64,000 nucleotides of DNA, from the NCBI GenBank assembly GCA_025655595.1, contig JAHXIO010000006.1, positions 248,001 through 312,000 on the forward strand, given 5' to 3'. The position numbers and the translations under genes were made by a program. The notes below the pieces were generated by a model that saw only the letters and a list, made by a program, of their open reading frames with translations, had not been told where the DNA came from and did not search any database. Shown here in pieces: positions 34,397 to 45,200 of this stretch (position 1 is its first letter; every line of letters begins with the position of its first letter). This DNA comes from Candidatus Thiodiazotropha sp. (ex Monitilora ramsayi). GTDB lineage: Bacteria; Pseudomonadota; Gammaproteobacteria; Chromatiales; Chromatiaceae.

Positions 34397-35920
34397 TTAC
34401 TCCGTGACGACGGGTATTTTTCCAATTTTTGCCTGCCATTCGGCTGGGCCTGTCTTATGAATCGAAGTGCCACGGCTATCGACCGCGACGGTGACAGGGA
34501 AATCGACCACTTCGAACTCCCTGATTGCCTCCATGCCCAAGTCCTCGAAGGCAAGTAGCCTGGAGCTTCGAATGGCTTTTGATACCAGATAGGCCGCTCC
34601 GCCTACTGCCATCAGATAGACAGCCTTGTGCTGCTTGATGGCCTCCAGCGCCGCCGGTCCGCGTTCCGCTTTACCGACCATGCCTAGCAGGCCTGCCTGT
34701 CCCAGCATCACCTCGCTGAACTTGTCCATGCGGGTGGCGGTGGTCGGACCGGCCGGTCCGACCACTTCATCGCGAATCGGATCGACGGGGCCAACGTAGT
34801 AGATAAAGCGATTGTGGAAGTCGACCCCGTCCGGCAGGGATTCACCCCGGCTGTAGAGGTCGGCTATTCGCTTGTGTGCAGCGTCCCGTCCGGTGAGGAG
34901 TTTACCGCTCAACAGGATCAGGTCACCGGGACGCCAATCGGCGATCTCCTCCTTTGTGATGGTGTCAAGGTTGACGCGGCGTGCCTGGGGTGAGGCTTCC
35001 CAAGTGACGTTCGGCCAATCTTCTGGACTTGGAGGCGTCAGTTCGGCCGGTCCCGAGCCGTCCAGGGTAAACTCGACATGGCGCGTAGCCGCACAGTTTG
35101 GGATCATGCCCACCGGCAGTGAGGCGGCGTGAGTGGGAAAATCGCTGATTTTCACATCCAGCACTGTGGTAAGGCCTCCCAGTCCCTGGGCGCCGATACC
35201 GAGTGCATTGACCTTCTCAAAGAGTTCGAGTCGTAATTCCTCTTTGCGGTTGCTGGGCCCGGTCTCCATGAGTTGATGGATATCGATGGGCTCCATCAAC
35301 GACTCTTTCGCCAGCAGCATAGCCTGTTCAGCGCTTCCGCCGACGCCGATGCCAAGCATACCGGGCGGGCACCAGCCGGCACCCATTTTAGGTACCTCAT
35401 CCAGCACCCAATCAACCAGTGAATCCGATGGGTTGAGCACTTTGAACCGTGACTTGTTCTCAGATCCGCCCCCTTTGGCTGCAATCTTGATCTCCACAGT
35501 GTTGCCTTTGACCAACTGTGTATGAACGATGGCGGGTGTGTTATCCAGCGTATTCTTACGTTTTCCCAGTGGGTCGCTGACCATGGAGAAGCGTAAAACA
35601 TTGTCAGGGTGGGCATAGCCGTGGCGTACCCCTTCGTTGACCATCTCGCTGACTGTCATATTCCCTTGCCACTGAACCTCCATGCCGATCTTCAGAAATA
35701 CTACTACCATACCCGTATCCTGACAGACCGGGCGTCGGCCTTCGGCAGACATGCGCGAGTTGACCAGGATCTGGGCCATGGCATCTTTCGCGGCAGGATT
35801 CTGCTCTTTTTCCCAAGCTTCTCCCATCGCCCTGAGGAAGTCGGCCGGATGATAGTAAGAGATATATTGCAGAGCATCAGCGATACTCTGGATAAGATCA
35901 TCCTGGTGGATCTGCGTCAT
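34397..35920 (-). CDS. Fumarate hydratase, class I (4Fe-4S)
   Basis: A 507-residue iron-sulfur fumarase of the FumA/FumB type, interconverting fumarate and malate. The N-terminal alpha domain has GRRPVCQDTGMVVVF (first cluster cysteine near residue 66) and GSENKSRFKVLNPSD; the C-terminal beta domain has LLLSGKLLTGRDAAHKRI-type residues (seen as LILLSGKLLTGRDAAHKRI) and the GPTTATRMD loop. Its ATG overlaps the stop of a short upstream frame. A GCAGGA site precedes the start. It sits between the 2-oxoglutarate dehydrogenase genes and acuI, so TCA-cycle genes are grouped here. Confidence 0.95.
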   Translation of the reverse strand: MTQIHQDDLIQSIADALQYISYYHPADFLRAMGEAWEKEQNPAAKDAMAQILVNSRMSAEGRRPVCQDTGMVVVFLKIGMEVQWQGNMTVSEMVNEGVRHGYAHPDNVLRFSMVSDPLGKRKNTLDNTPAIVHTQLVKGNTVEIKIAAKGGGSENKSRFKVLNPSDSLVDWVLDEVPKMGAGWCPPGMLGIGVGGSAEQAMLLAKESLMEPIDIHQLMETGPSNRKEELRLELFEKVNALGIGAQGLGGLTTVLDVKISDFPTHAASLPVGMIPNCAATRHVEFTLDGSGPAELTPPSPEDWPNVTWEASPQARRVNLDTITKEEIADWRPGDLILLSGKLLTGRDAAHKRIADLYSRGESLPDGVDFHNRFIYYVGPVDPIRDEVVGPAGPTTATRMDKFSEVMLGQAGLLGMVGKAERGPAALEAIKQHKAVYLMAVGGAAYLVSKAIRSSRLLAFEDLGMEAIREFEVVDFPVTVAVDSRGTSIHKTGPAEWQAKIGKIPVVTE

Positions 35921-36150
35921 GATAAGGTCCTGCAGTGTTGAAAAAGGTCTGGCGGATATTGATGCATGCGTCTATTTGGATCGTTTTTATACGCTTCGAG
36001 TTCACCAGGCTGTCTGCCTGCTGCTTCAATTAACAGTAGTTTAGCACTGTCAAGGGGATGTGTAGCGATCATGAAATTGATAGCACATGCCGCATCACTG
36101 AAGGTCACGCGGCATGTGCTTGTGCGGTTGTGTTCACTAAGTGTCGGACA

Positions 36151-37356
36151 TCATATCTCCAACAGTAGACGGCTTGGGTCCTCTAGCAGCTGCTTGATGG
36201 TGACGAGATACTGCACCGCGTCGCGTCCATCGATGATTCTGTGGTCATAGGAGAGTGCGAGATACATCATCGGGCGAACGACCACCTCGCCGTTGACCAC
36301 CATTGGTCGTTGCTGGATGGAGTGCATGCCGAGGATCGCACTCTGCGGCGGGTTAAGAATAGGGGTTGATAACATGGAACCAAAAACGCCGCCGTTGGTG
36401 ATGGAAAAGGTGCCTCCGGTCAGGTCTTCATAACTCAAAGTACCCTCTTTGGCTTTCATGCCAAAGTCCTTGATGCGTTTTTCAATCGTGGCGAAACTGA
36501 GCTGGTCGGCATCCCGCAGGATCGGTACGACGAGACCTCGGGGTGAAGAGACGGCAATGCCGATATCGAAATAACCGTGATAGAGAATGTCCTCCCCATC
36601 CACGGTGGCGTTGATGATCGGGAATTTCTTCAGCGCCTCGACAGAAGCCTTGACGAAAAATGACATGAACCCGAGACGGACATCATGCTGTTTCTCGAAA
36701 CTCTCCCGGTAGCGAACACGAAGATCGGACACTGCATTGAGGTCCACCTCGTTGAAGGTGGTGAGTATGGCTGCTGTTTGTTGCGCCTCCACCAACCTCT
36801 CTGCGACACGTTTACGCAGGCGGGTCATCGGGACCCGTTCTTCGGGTCTGCCGTCGTTGGTTGTAGCAATGGGGGTCGCGGCCTTTGCGGTTTTTTCTGC
36901 CGACTGCTTCTCTCTGTTAGCACTGACGGCTTTGGTTTGAGTCCCTTCGGTCAGTACCGCTTCCACATCCGCCTTGAGGATGCGCCCGTTTTTCCCGCTG
37001 CCCTGGATGGTGTTCGGATCGATACCGGTTTCGTTGATCAGTCGTCTTACCGAGGGTGACAATGCAGAGACTTCATCCTGACTGACATCTTCCGTTACTG
37101 TAGAAACGGCAGTCGCTTCACCAGCCACGATAATACCCAGGATATCCTCTGCCTGTACCGTATCCCCATCGCTGAAAAGGATCTCCTTGAGTACCCCCGT
37201 TTGCGGTGCGGGGACTTCCAGGACTACCTTGTCAGTCTCCAGGTCGACCAGAGATTCATCCTGCCGTACGGCATCACCCGGTTGTTTATGCCAGTTAAGG
37301 ATGGTTGCGTCTGAAACGGATTCCGGAAGTTGAGGAACGCGTAGTTCGATGCTCAT
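36151..37356 (-). CDS. sucB: Dihydrolipoamide succinyltransferase (OGDH E2)
   Basis: A 401-residue E2 component of 2-oxoglutarate dehydrogenase. One lipoyl domain ([15 protein letters not shown], lipoyl-lysine near 43), a short linker, the peripheral binding domain (about 98-135, [17 protein letters not shown] ... [15 protein letters not shown]) and the catalytic domain with [19 protein letters not shown] (about 368-386). Features [21 protein letters not shown] at the catalytic-domain start are typical of SucB, not AceF. It overlaps sucA by four bases. No third gene (lpd) follows, so the lpdA at 6745 or another E3 must serve this complex. Confidence 0.97.
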   Translation of the reverse strand: MSIELRVPQLPESVSDATILNWHKQPGDAVRQDESLVDLETDKVVLEVPAPQTGVLKEILFSDGDTVQAEDILGIIVAGEATAVSTVTEDVSQDEVSALSPSVRRLINETGIDPNTIQGSGKNGRILKADVEAVLTEGTQTKAVSANREKQSAEKTAKAATPIATTNDGRPEERVPMTRLRKRVAERLVEAQQTAAILTTFNEVDLNAVSDLRVRYRESFEKQHDVRLGFMSFFVKASVEALKKFPIINATVDGEDILYHGYFDIGIAVSSPRGLVVPILRDADQLSFATIEKRIKDFGMKAKEGTLSYEDLTGGTFSITNGGVFGSMLSTPILNPPQSAILGMHSIQQRPMVVNGEVVVRPMMYLALSYDHRIIDGRDAVQYLVTIKQLLEDPSRLLLEI

Positions 37357-40208
37357 TGGTTTGCCTGATTCCTATAGTTCATGCGTGGGTTGATGCGTCC
37401 TGAGAGTGCCTCGTCGACCAGTTCCTCCTGTTGCGAGACATGGACTGTACGGTAACCGACAGCTGGCGCTGCAGCTGTAGATCGGCCGACATAGTGTAGT
37501 GGTTTGCCTTTCGCGGTCAGTGGGTAGAAACGGTGTTTTATCTGATCCCAGGCCCCCTGGTTTTGCGGCTCTTCCTGGCACCAAATATACATTTTGACAT
37601 TCTTGTAGCGTCCGACAATTTTATCGAATGTCTTCTGAGGGAAGGGGTAGAGCTGTTCGATACGGATAATGGCCACATCCTCGATACTGCGGGAACGGCG
37701 CGTCTCCAGCAGGTCGTAATAGACTTTGCCGGAGCACATGATCAGACGTTTGACTTTTTTGGGATCGATCTCGTCGATCTCGTCGATCACGTTCTGAAAC
37801 TCACCATCCACCAGCGCCTGTTTTGTCGAAGTGGCAAGCCTATGACGCAGTAGGCTCTTTGGAGACATGATGACCAGTGGATGGCGATAAGGCCTGAGCA
37901 TCTGGCGACGCAGCAGGTGAAAGATTTGTGCCGGGGAAGTGGGATTACAGACCTGGATATTATGGTTGGCACACAGCCGCAGGAACCGTTCCGGTCGCGC
38001 TGAGGAGTGTTCGGCACCCTGGCCTTCATAGCCATGGGGCAGCAGCATGACGAGACCGCACAACAGCCCCCATTTTTCACCGCCGCTGGTGATGAACTGA
38101 TCGATGACTACCTGTGCTCCGTTGGCAAAGTCACCGAACTGCGCCTCCCAGATTGTCAGTGAATCGGGTTCGGCGGTGGCGTAGCCATATTCGTAACCGA
38201 GTACGGCCTCTTCCGAAAGCAGGGAGTCGATGACCAGAAAATCGGCCTGCTCATTGGACAAGTGTTGCAGGGGAATGAGGGCGTCGCCAGTCTGTTGGTC
38301 GTGCAGTACCGCATGTCGATGGAAGAAGGTCCCGCGCCCCGAATCCTGACCTGAGAGCCGGATCGGAATGTTGGCGGTCAGCAGCGAAGCGTATGCCATG
38401 TTTTCGGCAAAGCCCCAGTCGATCAACTGGTCTCCGCTGGCCATTCTCTTGCGTTCTTTCCAGATCTTCTCGACACGGGCGTGGAGTTCAAATCCAGTCG
38501 GCACATGAAGCAACTGTTGGGCAAGCCGGTCGAATTCATCATGCTTCACGCGGGTATCGCAAGGGTGATCCCATTCGATACCTCTGTAAGTATTCCATCT
38601 GACCGCATAAGGGTGTTGCAGGGCACAGACGACCGGTCTTGCCTCCAGAGCGCCGCTCTCCAGTGAATTACGGTAGTTATCCACCAGGTCACGGGCCATC
38701 TGTGGATTAATGACGCCCTCCTGGATCAGTTTCTCCGCATAACGCGTTCTGATAGTCGGATGGTTGCGGATCTTTCGATACATCTGCGGTTGTGTCACCG
38801 AGGGTTCGTCCGCCTCGTTGTGGCCGTGGCGGCGGTAGCAGATCATGTCGATGATCACATCCTTGCGGAAGCGTATGCGGAACTCCATCGCCAGCCGGGT
38901 GATGTACATTACCGCTTCCGGGTCGTCACCGTTGACGTGAAAGATGGGGGCCTGAACCATCTTCGCCACATCGGTACAGTAGTATGTGGAACGGGTATCC
39001 AGCGGATTGCTGGTAGTGAAACCGATCTGGTTGTTTACGATGATATGGATCGTACCGCCGGTGGAGTATCCTCGTGTCTGCGAAAGGTTGAGGGTCTCCA
39101 TGACCACGCCCTGCCCGGCAAACGCGGCATCCCCATGAATCAGGATCGGCATCACCTTGGAACCGTCGTGATCTCCACGGCGACGTTGACGGGCACGTAC
39201 CGAACCCTCAATCACAGGGTTGATGATCTCCAAGTGGGAGGGGTTAAATCCCAGTGCTATGTGGACGACGCCACCGGGTGTGTCGATGTCTGTTGAGAAG
39301 CCCATGTGGTACTTCACGTCACCGGCAAGTCGTTGCGGGCTGACATCCACCCGGCCCTCGAACTCGTCGAAGATCTCCTGAGGCGGTTTACCCAGGATAT
39401 TTGTGAGTACATTGATACGGCCCCGATGGGCCATGCCGATTACAACTTCATTGATACCGTTTCCACCGCCGTATTGGATCAGCTCATCGAGCAGTGGAAT
39501 CAGGGTTTCACCACCTTCCAGAGAGAACCTTTTCTGGCCGACATATTTGGTGTGCAGGTACTTCTCTATACCCTCGGCTGCGGTGAGCAGCGTCAGCAAC
39601 CATTTTTTCTCACCCGCGCTGAAGCTCTGAAACAGATGCCGCTGTTCGATACGCTCCTGTATCCAGCGCTTCTGCCGGGTATCGGTGATGTGTCCGTATT
39701 CGGTTCCGATACTGCCACAGTAGCTCTTCTCCAGCAGCTCGATGATCTCACTCAGTTTCATCCTCTCCGGGGAGAAGAGTGAGCCCGTGTTGAAGATGGA
39801 ATCGAGAGAGATGTTATCCAGATTGTGGTAAGCCAGGTCGAGATCATCCACGTGAACTGACTCACGCAACTTGAGAGGATCCAGGTCGGCGCTTTGATGG
39901 CCACGCATGCGATAGCCATTAATGAAACGGAGCACAGATGCCTGTTGCTCAGCTGCCGCCGGTGAGAGGCTCTCCTGGGGCTGGGCGGTGACGGTACGCT
40001 CCTTGACCAGATGCAGGAATCTTTGCCGGATGGGTTCGTGCGGGGTGTCAGCGCGTTCGGCTTTGGGCAGCTCTTCAAACTGCCTTCGCCAGTCATCCGG
40101 TACGCTTTCAGGGTCTTTCAAGTAGCTTTCGTAGAGATCTTCGACGAAGGTGGCGTTGCCGCCCGAGAAGGCGGTTGAGGATCTAAGTGCATCCAGAAGT
40201 GTGGTCAT
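37353..40208 (-). CDS. sucA: 2-oxoglutarate dehydrogenase E1
   Basis: A 951-residue ThDP-dependent E1 of the 2-oxoglutarate dehydrogenase complex. The N-terminus carries [27 protein letters not shown] (E2-binding type segment), followed by [17 protein letters not shown], the ThDP GDG-type motif [19 protein letters not shown] and the [17 protein letters not shown] segment of the C-terminal half. The [18 protein letters not shown] loop is intact. Length matches E. coli SucA. It heads a two-gene operon with sucB; the 342 bases upstream (40209-40550) are AT-rich and should contain its promoter. Confidence 0.97.
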   Translation of the reverse strand: MTTLLDALRSSTAFSGGNATFVEDLYESYLKDPESVPDDWRRQFEELPKAERADTPHEPIRQRFLHLVKERTVTAQPQESLSPAAAEQQASVLRFINGYRMRGHQSADLDPLKLRESVHVDDLDLAYHNLDNISLDSIFNTGSLFSPERMKLSEIIELLEKSYCGSIGTEYGHITDTRQKRWIQERIEQRHLFQSFSAGEKKWLLTLLTAAEGIEKYLHTKYVGQKRFSLEGGETLIPLLDELIQYGGGNGINEVVIGMAHRGRINVLTNILGKPPQEIFDEFEGRVDVSPQRLAGDVKYHMGFSTDIDTPGGVVHIALGFNPSHLEIINPVIEGSVRARQRRRGDHDGSKVMPILIHGDAAFAGQGVVMETLNLSQTRGYSTGGTIHIIVNNQIGFTTSNPLDTRSTYYCTDVAKMVQAPIFHVNGDDPEAVMYITRLAMEFRIRFRKDVIIDMICYRRHGHNEADEPSVTQPQMYRKIRNHPTIRTRYAEKLIQEGVINPQMARDLVDNYRNSLESGALEARPVVCALQHPYAVRWNTYRGIEWDHPCDTRVKHDEFDRLAQQLLHVPTGFELHARVEKIWKERKRMASGDQLIDWGFAENMAYASLLTANIPIRLSGQDSGRGTFFHRHAVLHDQQTGDALIPLQHLSNEQADFLVIDSLLSEEAVLGYEYGYATAEPDSLTIWEAQFGDFANGAQVVIDQFITSGGEKWGLLCGLVMLLPHGYEGQGAEHSSARPERFLRLCANHNIQVCNPTSPAQIFHLLRRQMLRPYRHPLVIMSPKSLLRHRLATSTKQALVDGEFQNVIDEIDEIDPKKVKRLIMCSGKVYYDLLETRRSRSIEDVAIIRIEQLYPFPQKTFDKIVGRYKNVKMYIWCQEEPQNQGAWDQIKHRFYPLTAKGKPLHYVGRSTAAAPAVGYRTVHVSQQEELVDEALSGRINPRMNYRNQANQ

Positions 40209-40550
40209 GTCTCTGTTTACCCGTGACGAGGGTTGTGATGTATAACTTATTTTTTTGTGGGCATCAACAAAATTATATCAAGGTTAAGTATTGATTCTCT
40301 CGGCCGATATAAAACCCGCATAAAATCCGATGCTGTTTTGATAAACTCTAGATGTGGCAGGACGTAAATGTAAGGTTTAGGGCTGTGTTAGCAAGCTCGA
40401 TACTACCCTTGCTAATTTATGGTTATCTCGTTGCCTGTGAGTGAATCTGGATATGGTCTCTGTCCGTTACCTCAATATAGGTATGGCCGCAGCAACTGAT
40501 TGCAGCGTTATAGCTGTCAACCAATTAGGTCGAATGTTTTGACGGGAAAA
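40209..40550. other. Divergent promoter region, sucA and small gene
   Basis: 342 bases without a gene, AT-rich next to sucA. It must hold the minus-strand sucA promoter and probably a plus-strand one for the small protein at 40551. I could not fix -35/-10 boxes with confidence. Confidence 0.4.
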
Positions 40551-40739
40551 GTGAGTAACCGATTAAGAGTCAATCTGAATACCATCTCCCTGGAAGCGGA
40601 TGTGGCCTATTTCGGTGCCCGTTTGGAGCTGGTTGGTGAACCAGAGACACGCTACCAGGCAGCTCAACTCAAGGTCTACAAGGCGCTTGAGATGGCACTG
40701 GATGATAATCTTAAGCGCTTGAGAAAAAAGGATGTTTGA
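40551..40739 (+). CDS. Small protein of unknown function
   Basis: A 62-residue protein starting at GTG, with a weak GGGA site upstream. It reads MSNRLRVNLNTISLEADVAY at the start, continues with GEPETRYQAAQLKVYKALEM, and ends in a basic KRLRKKDV tail. It is helical in appearance with no membrane segment. An in-frame start at 40500 would add 17 unlikely residues. A strong hairpin terminator follows 11 bases after the stop, which supports a real gene. Family not recognised. Confidence 0.6.
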   Translation: MSNRLRVNLNTISLEADVAYFGARLELVGEPETRYQAAQLKVYKALEMALDDNLKRLRKKDV

Positions 40740-40750
40740 TGGAACCAGTC

Positions 40751-40779
40751 TCTCATGCCATATGGCGGTATGAGATTTT
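40751..40779 (+). terminator. Rho-independent terminator
   Basis: TCTCATGCC (40751-40759) pairs with GGTATGAGA (40767-40775), nine pairs with one G-T, seven-base loop, followed by TTTT. It ends the small gene at 40551-40739. Confidence 0.75.
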
Positions 40780-40810
40780 CCCTTCAAACCGGCGCACTGT
40801 TTTAGGCAAA

Positions 40811-41059
40811 CTACCTGCCTTGTAGAATATTATCTATATGGTGTTCTGCCGCCAGCCAATCATCTTCTGATCTTCCAGGCGTAAAACCGTGACTCTCTGC
40901 GATGTAATATGCGGCAGTGGCGATCATATCCTGTCTCTGTGCCGCCGTGACGCGGGTGCCGGCTTCAGCTTTTTTTAGCTTTGCCTTTTTTGCTTTTTTC
41001 TCTTCCTTCTTCAGCTTGTTCTTCTTCTTGGAGGTTTTCTTGTCGGAATTTTTACCCAT
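40811..41059 (-). CDS. DUF2934 family small protein
   Basis: An 82-residue protein with a highly basic, lysine-rich N-terminal half (residues 1-33, KKTSKKKNKLKKEEKKAKKA) and a DUF2934 module at about 40-80: IATAAYYIAESHGFTPGRSE, then DDWLAAEHHI. DUF2934 is a small helical motif of unknown function, often in nucleoid- or stress-linked small proteins; the lysine tail suggests nucleic-acid or membrane-surface binding, which is inference. Confidence 0.8.
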   Translation of the reverse strand: MGKNSDKKTSKKKNKLKKEEKKAKKAKLKKAEAGTRVTAAQRQDMIATAAYYIAESHGFTPGRSEDDWLAAEHHIDNILQGR

Positions 41060-41124
41060 TTCTGAGACTCCCCCGGAGTATGCTTGCCAGTGTAATCAGC
41101 GGTAATGATAAGGAAGTTACATGT

Positions 41125-41613
41125 CTAGCGGATAGTCTGCCAATATCCCATTTTTCGGCGACGCGCTTCCTCTTCCGCCTGCGCGTATTGGTGCTGTAGT
41201 TCGGCATCGAGAGGCAAAGGCGCGTCGGCAACTAGAGCCAGACCGGAACGAATCAACCGCAATCCCACGTCGCTGCCACCATATAAAACTCTTCCGAGTA
41301 TAACACCCGAGGCAGAACGCGTGATTGGATCGACTGTCACGAATCGCCCGGCCAGCAAAGTCTGCAGATGACGTTTACCGATGGATGCCCGTCGACCGAT
41401 AAACGGTGGTGATTTTATGCCCGCAAGCGTGACTGGCAGTCGGCGGCCATCCTTGGTCTGCAGGATGATCCGGGTATCGGTCGATATGTTTAAAACTTGG
41501 CCTGAGAGGCTTGAGGCGAACGCATTGCAGGGCAATGCCAGGATGCTTAGCAGGATAAGCAGACGACAGGTTATCAGTATTCGGGAGTGGCTGATTTGTT
41601 TTTTCTGAACCAT
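41125..41613 (-). CDS. Secreted SNase-fold protein lacking catalytic residues
   Basis: A 162-residue protein with a signal peptide (about 1-34) and a staphylococcal nuclease-like (TNase/OB) fold: VTLAGIKSPP (62-70), GKRHLQTLLAGRFVTVDP, GRVLYGGSDVGLRLIRSGLALV (107-128) and the C-terminal EARRRKMGYW helix. Aligned to staphylococcal nuclease, Arg35 is replaced by Thr62, Asp40 by Lys67 and Glu43 by Pro70; only the Arg87 equivalent (Arg108) is kept. It is therefore probably not a nuclease and may act as a binding module. It lies 20 bases from the tRNA-Arg gene. Confidence 0.78.
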   Translation of the reverse strand: MVQKKQISHSRILITCRLLILLSILALPCNAFASSLSGQVLNISTDTRIILQTKDGRRLPVTLAGIKSPPFIGRRASIGKRHLQTLLAGRFVTVDPITRSASGVILGRVLYGGSDVGLRLIRSGLALVADAPLPLDAELQHQYAQAEEEARRRKMGYWQTIR

Positions 41614-41633
41614 CGTGGTGTCCGGGTCTTGGA

Positions 41634-41710
41634 TGGTGCCCTCGACAGGAGTCGAACCTGTGACCTATCGCTTAGGAGGCGATTGCTCTATCCTGCTGAG
41701 CTACGAGGGC
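41634..41710 (-). tRNA. tRNA-Arg (CCT anticodon)
   Basis: 77 bases including an encoded CCA. Read 5' to 3' on the minus strand: acceptor GCCCTCG pairs with CGAGGGC, D-arm GCTC/GAGC, anticodon stem ATCGC/GCGAT with loop CTCCTAA (anticodon CCT), and T-arm ACAGG/CCTGT with loop TTCGACT. All stems are perfect. It reads AGG codons. No integrase or att duplication is seen beside it. Confidence 0.96.
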
Positions 41711-42230
41711 AGTGAATATTTCCCGAAAGAAAACAGTAGTTTATCTTGGCGTGCGCCATCCCACAAGTGGAAACGTGTGCTGAGATGAATCGGAGTGAAG
41801 AACTGACTCAGTGCGGGATTTTACAGGTAATTGCCAAGTCATGTATTGGCAACTCGGCTCTTCATTATCTGGGGCTGATTTACATCAATGTCGTCTTGTA
41901 TAGCCGTCGCGGATCATATAGTCATTATATTCCAACAGCGTCTGATCCGGTTATTGCTGTCAGGCAGTCATTGCCGTCATTCCGACTGGTGAAATTGATC
42001 CAGCTCAGTTTAGTGACATAACAATGGTTGATAACTCCCGGATAACTAACATTTTCGTCATCACTGGCTAACATCTGTGATAGGCAGGCGCGCTTTTCTG
42101 ATGCCATGGTGCTCAATTGAGCTCTGTCTACAGATTAGATTCCACCAATTGGGAATCGATAGGGAATAAAGGATAAACGGCAATGGATTACGGTAAGCCT
42201 GCTTTTGAAGCGACAACCTAAGACACACTG
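41711..42230. other. Intergenic region without a gene
   Basis: 520 bases between tRNA-Arg and the histidine kinase gene. It should carry promoters for both (divergent). I see no convincing open frame, repeat or strong hairpin in it. Confidence 0.45.
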
Positions 42231-45200
42231 ATGGGTAAACGTTCCGCACATTCTGCGTTATCGATTGTTTTGATATACGCAGTGCTCTCTGCTTTGTGGA
42301 TATTACTATCTGACAAAGCCATAGAAGTGGCTGTTGAAAGCCCCGAGCATATGACTTTGCTGAGCACGATGAAGGGCTGGTTCTTTGTCGTAGTCACTTC
42401 TCTGTTGCTCTACTGGCTTATAAGACGTTATGAGGACAGAGGGGAAGGCGGGATATTTGCAGGATTGCAAACACGACGGTCGATTTGGCTGCCGGGTGCC
42501 GTACTTACCGGGGTTGTTGTCATCATCACTACTTGGTTGGTGTTCAGTACGATTGAGCGGAAAAAGGCCTTTGAGATAGAACAGCTAGGAGCGATATCTG
42601 ATCTCAAAGTGGAGCAGGTGGAGCACTGGTTGCGAGAGCGTGAGATCGATTCCAGGTTTATACAAACCAATAAGACTATATATGCAGATTTTCAAGCATG
42701 GCGATCAGATGGTGGCCAGGCAGCCTATGACAGGTTGATCAGCCATCTGATAGATATTGAAAAAGTTGGTCTCTTCAATGGTGTCAGACTGTTGGACGAA
42801 AAAGGGCAGATGGTTTGGTACAGCAAACACCTGTCTTCAGAGCTTGATGCTGAATTGAAAAATACGTTTATCAGGGCGGGTGACAATCCAGATGTCTCTC
42901 GTCTGGGGCCCTATCTTGATCGTGAAGGAAAGATTCATCTCGACTTTGTTGTTCCATTGGTCAAAGAGTCACGATCAGACTATCTGATATTAATCTTGCA
43001 CGTCGATCCCAGTCGTTCGATTCTCTCGGCGGTCAGTGAGTGGCCTGTGCCGACCGATAGTGGCGAAATTGTTATGTTTCGCCGTAACGGACCGGACATT
43101 CAGATTCTCAATTATCTCAAGCACGTCCCAAACTCAGCCGTGAAGTTTAGCAGGCCGGTATCGGACAGAGGGTTAATTGCTTCTCAACTTGCGAGAGGTG
43201 AACTGGGTACTTCCCATGTGGTCGAGGGAAAGGACTATCGGAATGAAGCGGTATTTGGAGTTGGCAGAAACATACCCAATACAGACTGGTTCATTCTGAC
43301 AAAAATGGATTGGACCGAAGTGTATGAAGAGGCGCTCACTGATTCAAGCTGGGTGGTATTGACGGGAATGCTTGCGCTTTTTATGGGGATCTCAGGCCTG
43401 CTTGTATTGAGGCAGCGGGAGCAGCTGGTATTCGCTCAGAAACTGCACAAGGCGCAAAGTGAGAGGCTGCAGGCGCTGAGTCTGCTCACGTCCATTGTTA
43501 ATAGCTCAACAGACGCCATATACGCAAAGGATAAGCATGGGCGCTATCTCCTGTTTAACAGGCAGGCAGAGATGTTAACCGGTAATGAAAAGGATGAGGT
43601 GCTGGGCCGCGATGACACATTTCTATTTCCTGCGGATCAGGCAAAGAGGATTATGGATAATGATCGCGGGCTGATGAATAGTGAAGTCGTTTCGACATTT
43701 CATGAAGAGTTGGAAACCACCCAGGGAAAGAGTAGCTTTCTGACGACTAAAGGCGCACTGAAAGACGAGAATGGAAATACCATCGGCATCTTTGGAGTTT
43801 CTCATGACATTACCGGGATCCAGCAGGTTCAGGATGAGCTGAAACGAAAGGAGTCCCGCCTCCGAGCCCTGTTTAATGCGATACCGGATCTGATCTGGTT
43901 AAAAGACCCAGAGGGAATTTATCTCGCCTGTAATCCGGTAGTTGAAAGATACTTCGGTGCTTTGGAATCTGAGATCGTCGGTAAAACGGACTATGATTTT
44001 GTTGATGGTGAGTTGGCGGAATTTTTTCGGGAAAAAGATCTGGCGACAATAACTGCGGGCCAGGCAACCAGTAATGAAGAGTGGGTGACATTTGCGGATG
44101 ACGGTCACCGGGTATTGTTGTTGACCACGAAGACCCCGGTTTTTGGCGATGGAGGTGAGTTGATCGGGGTATTGGGTGTTGCCAAGGATATTACCGCTCA
44201 ACATCAGACTGAGCAGGCATTGAGAGTCAGCGAAACCCGTTACAGGGAGCTGATCGATAACATGAGTGACGGTGTGGCCGTTTACACGGTGGTTGATGAG
44301 GGGCAGGATTTTATCTTCAAGGAGTATAACAAGTCTGGTGAACGCATAGGGAGAAATCGTCGGGAAGATGTGCTCGGCAAGCGAGTAACGGAGATTTTTC
44401 CAGGCATCAAGTCTTTGGGTCTGCTCGATGTTTTTCAAAGGGTGTGGAAGACGGGGAAGGCGGAATATTACCCCAGCAGTGTTTATCAGGACGAAAGAGT
44501 GGTTCTCTGGGTAGAGAACTATGTCTATAAACTACCCGGTGGAGAAATCGTTGCTGTCTATAGCGATATCACTGAGCGTATGGAAGCAGAGTTGGCATTA
44601 AAGGAGAGTGAAGAAAAATACCGACTCCTCGTTGAGAATCAGACTGATCTTGTGGTCAAGGTGGATCTGGAAGGACGGTTCCAATTCGTCAGTCCATCCT
44701 ATTGCAATCTTTTCGGTAAAAAGGAAGAGGAGCTGTTGGGCAAACGGTTCATGCCGATGGTGCACGAAGAGGACCGTGCAACTACTGCAAAGTCGATGGA
44801 GGCACTCTATGAGCCGCCCCACGTTGCCTACATGGAACAACGCGCCATGACGGTGAATGGGTGGTGCTGGTTGGGCTGGGTCGACAATGCAGTGCTGGAT
44901 GAAGAAGGGAATATTACCGCTATCATTGGGGTTGGTCGTGATATCACTGAACGCAAGGATGCAGAGGAGGCGCTCTTCGAAAGTGAAACCCGGCTATTAG
45001 AGGCGCAGCGGGTGGCGCATATCGGAAGTTGGCACCTGGATGTCACCACGGATACGCTCGTCTGGTCTGATGAGGTTTACCGTATTTTTGAGATAGACAA
45101 AGAGAGATTTGAAGCATCGTACGAAAGTTTCCTTGGTCTTATCCATCCGGATGATAGAGAAAAGGTTACAAAAGCGTACGAGTCATCGGTGATAAATCGC

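Noticed and set aside
41634-41710. tRNA-Arg as an integration site
   Set aside because: No integrase gene nor a repeated 3' tRNA segment is found within the window.
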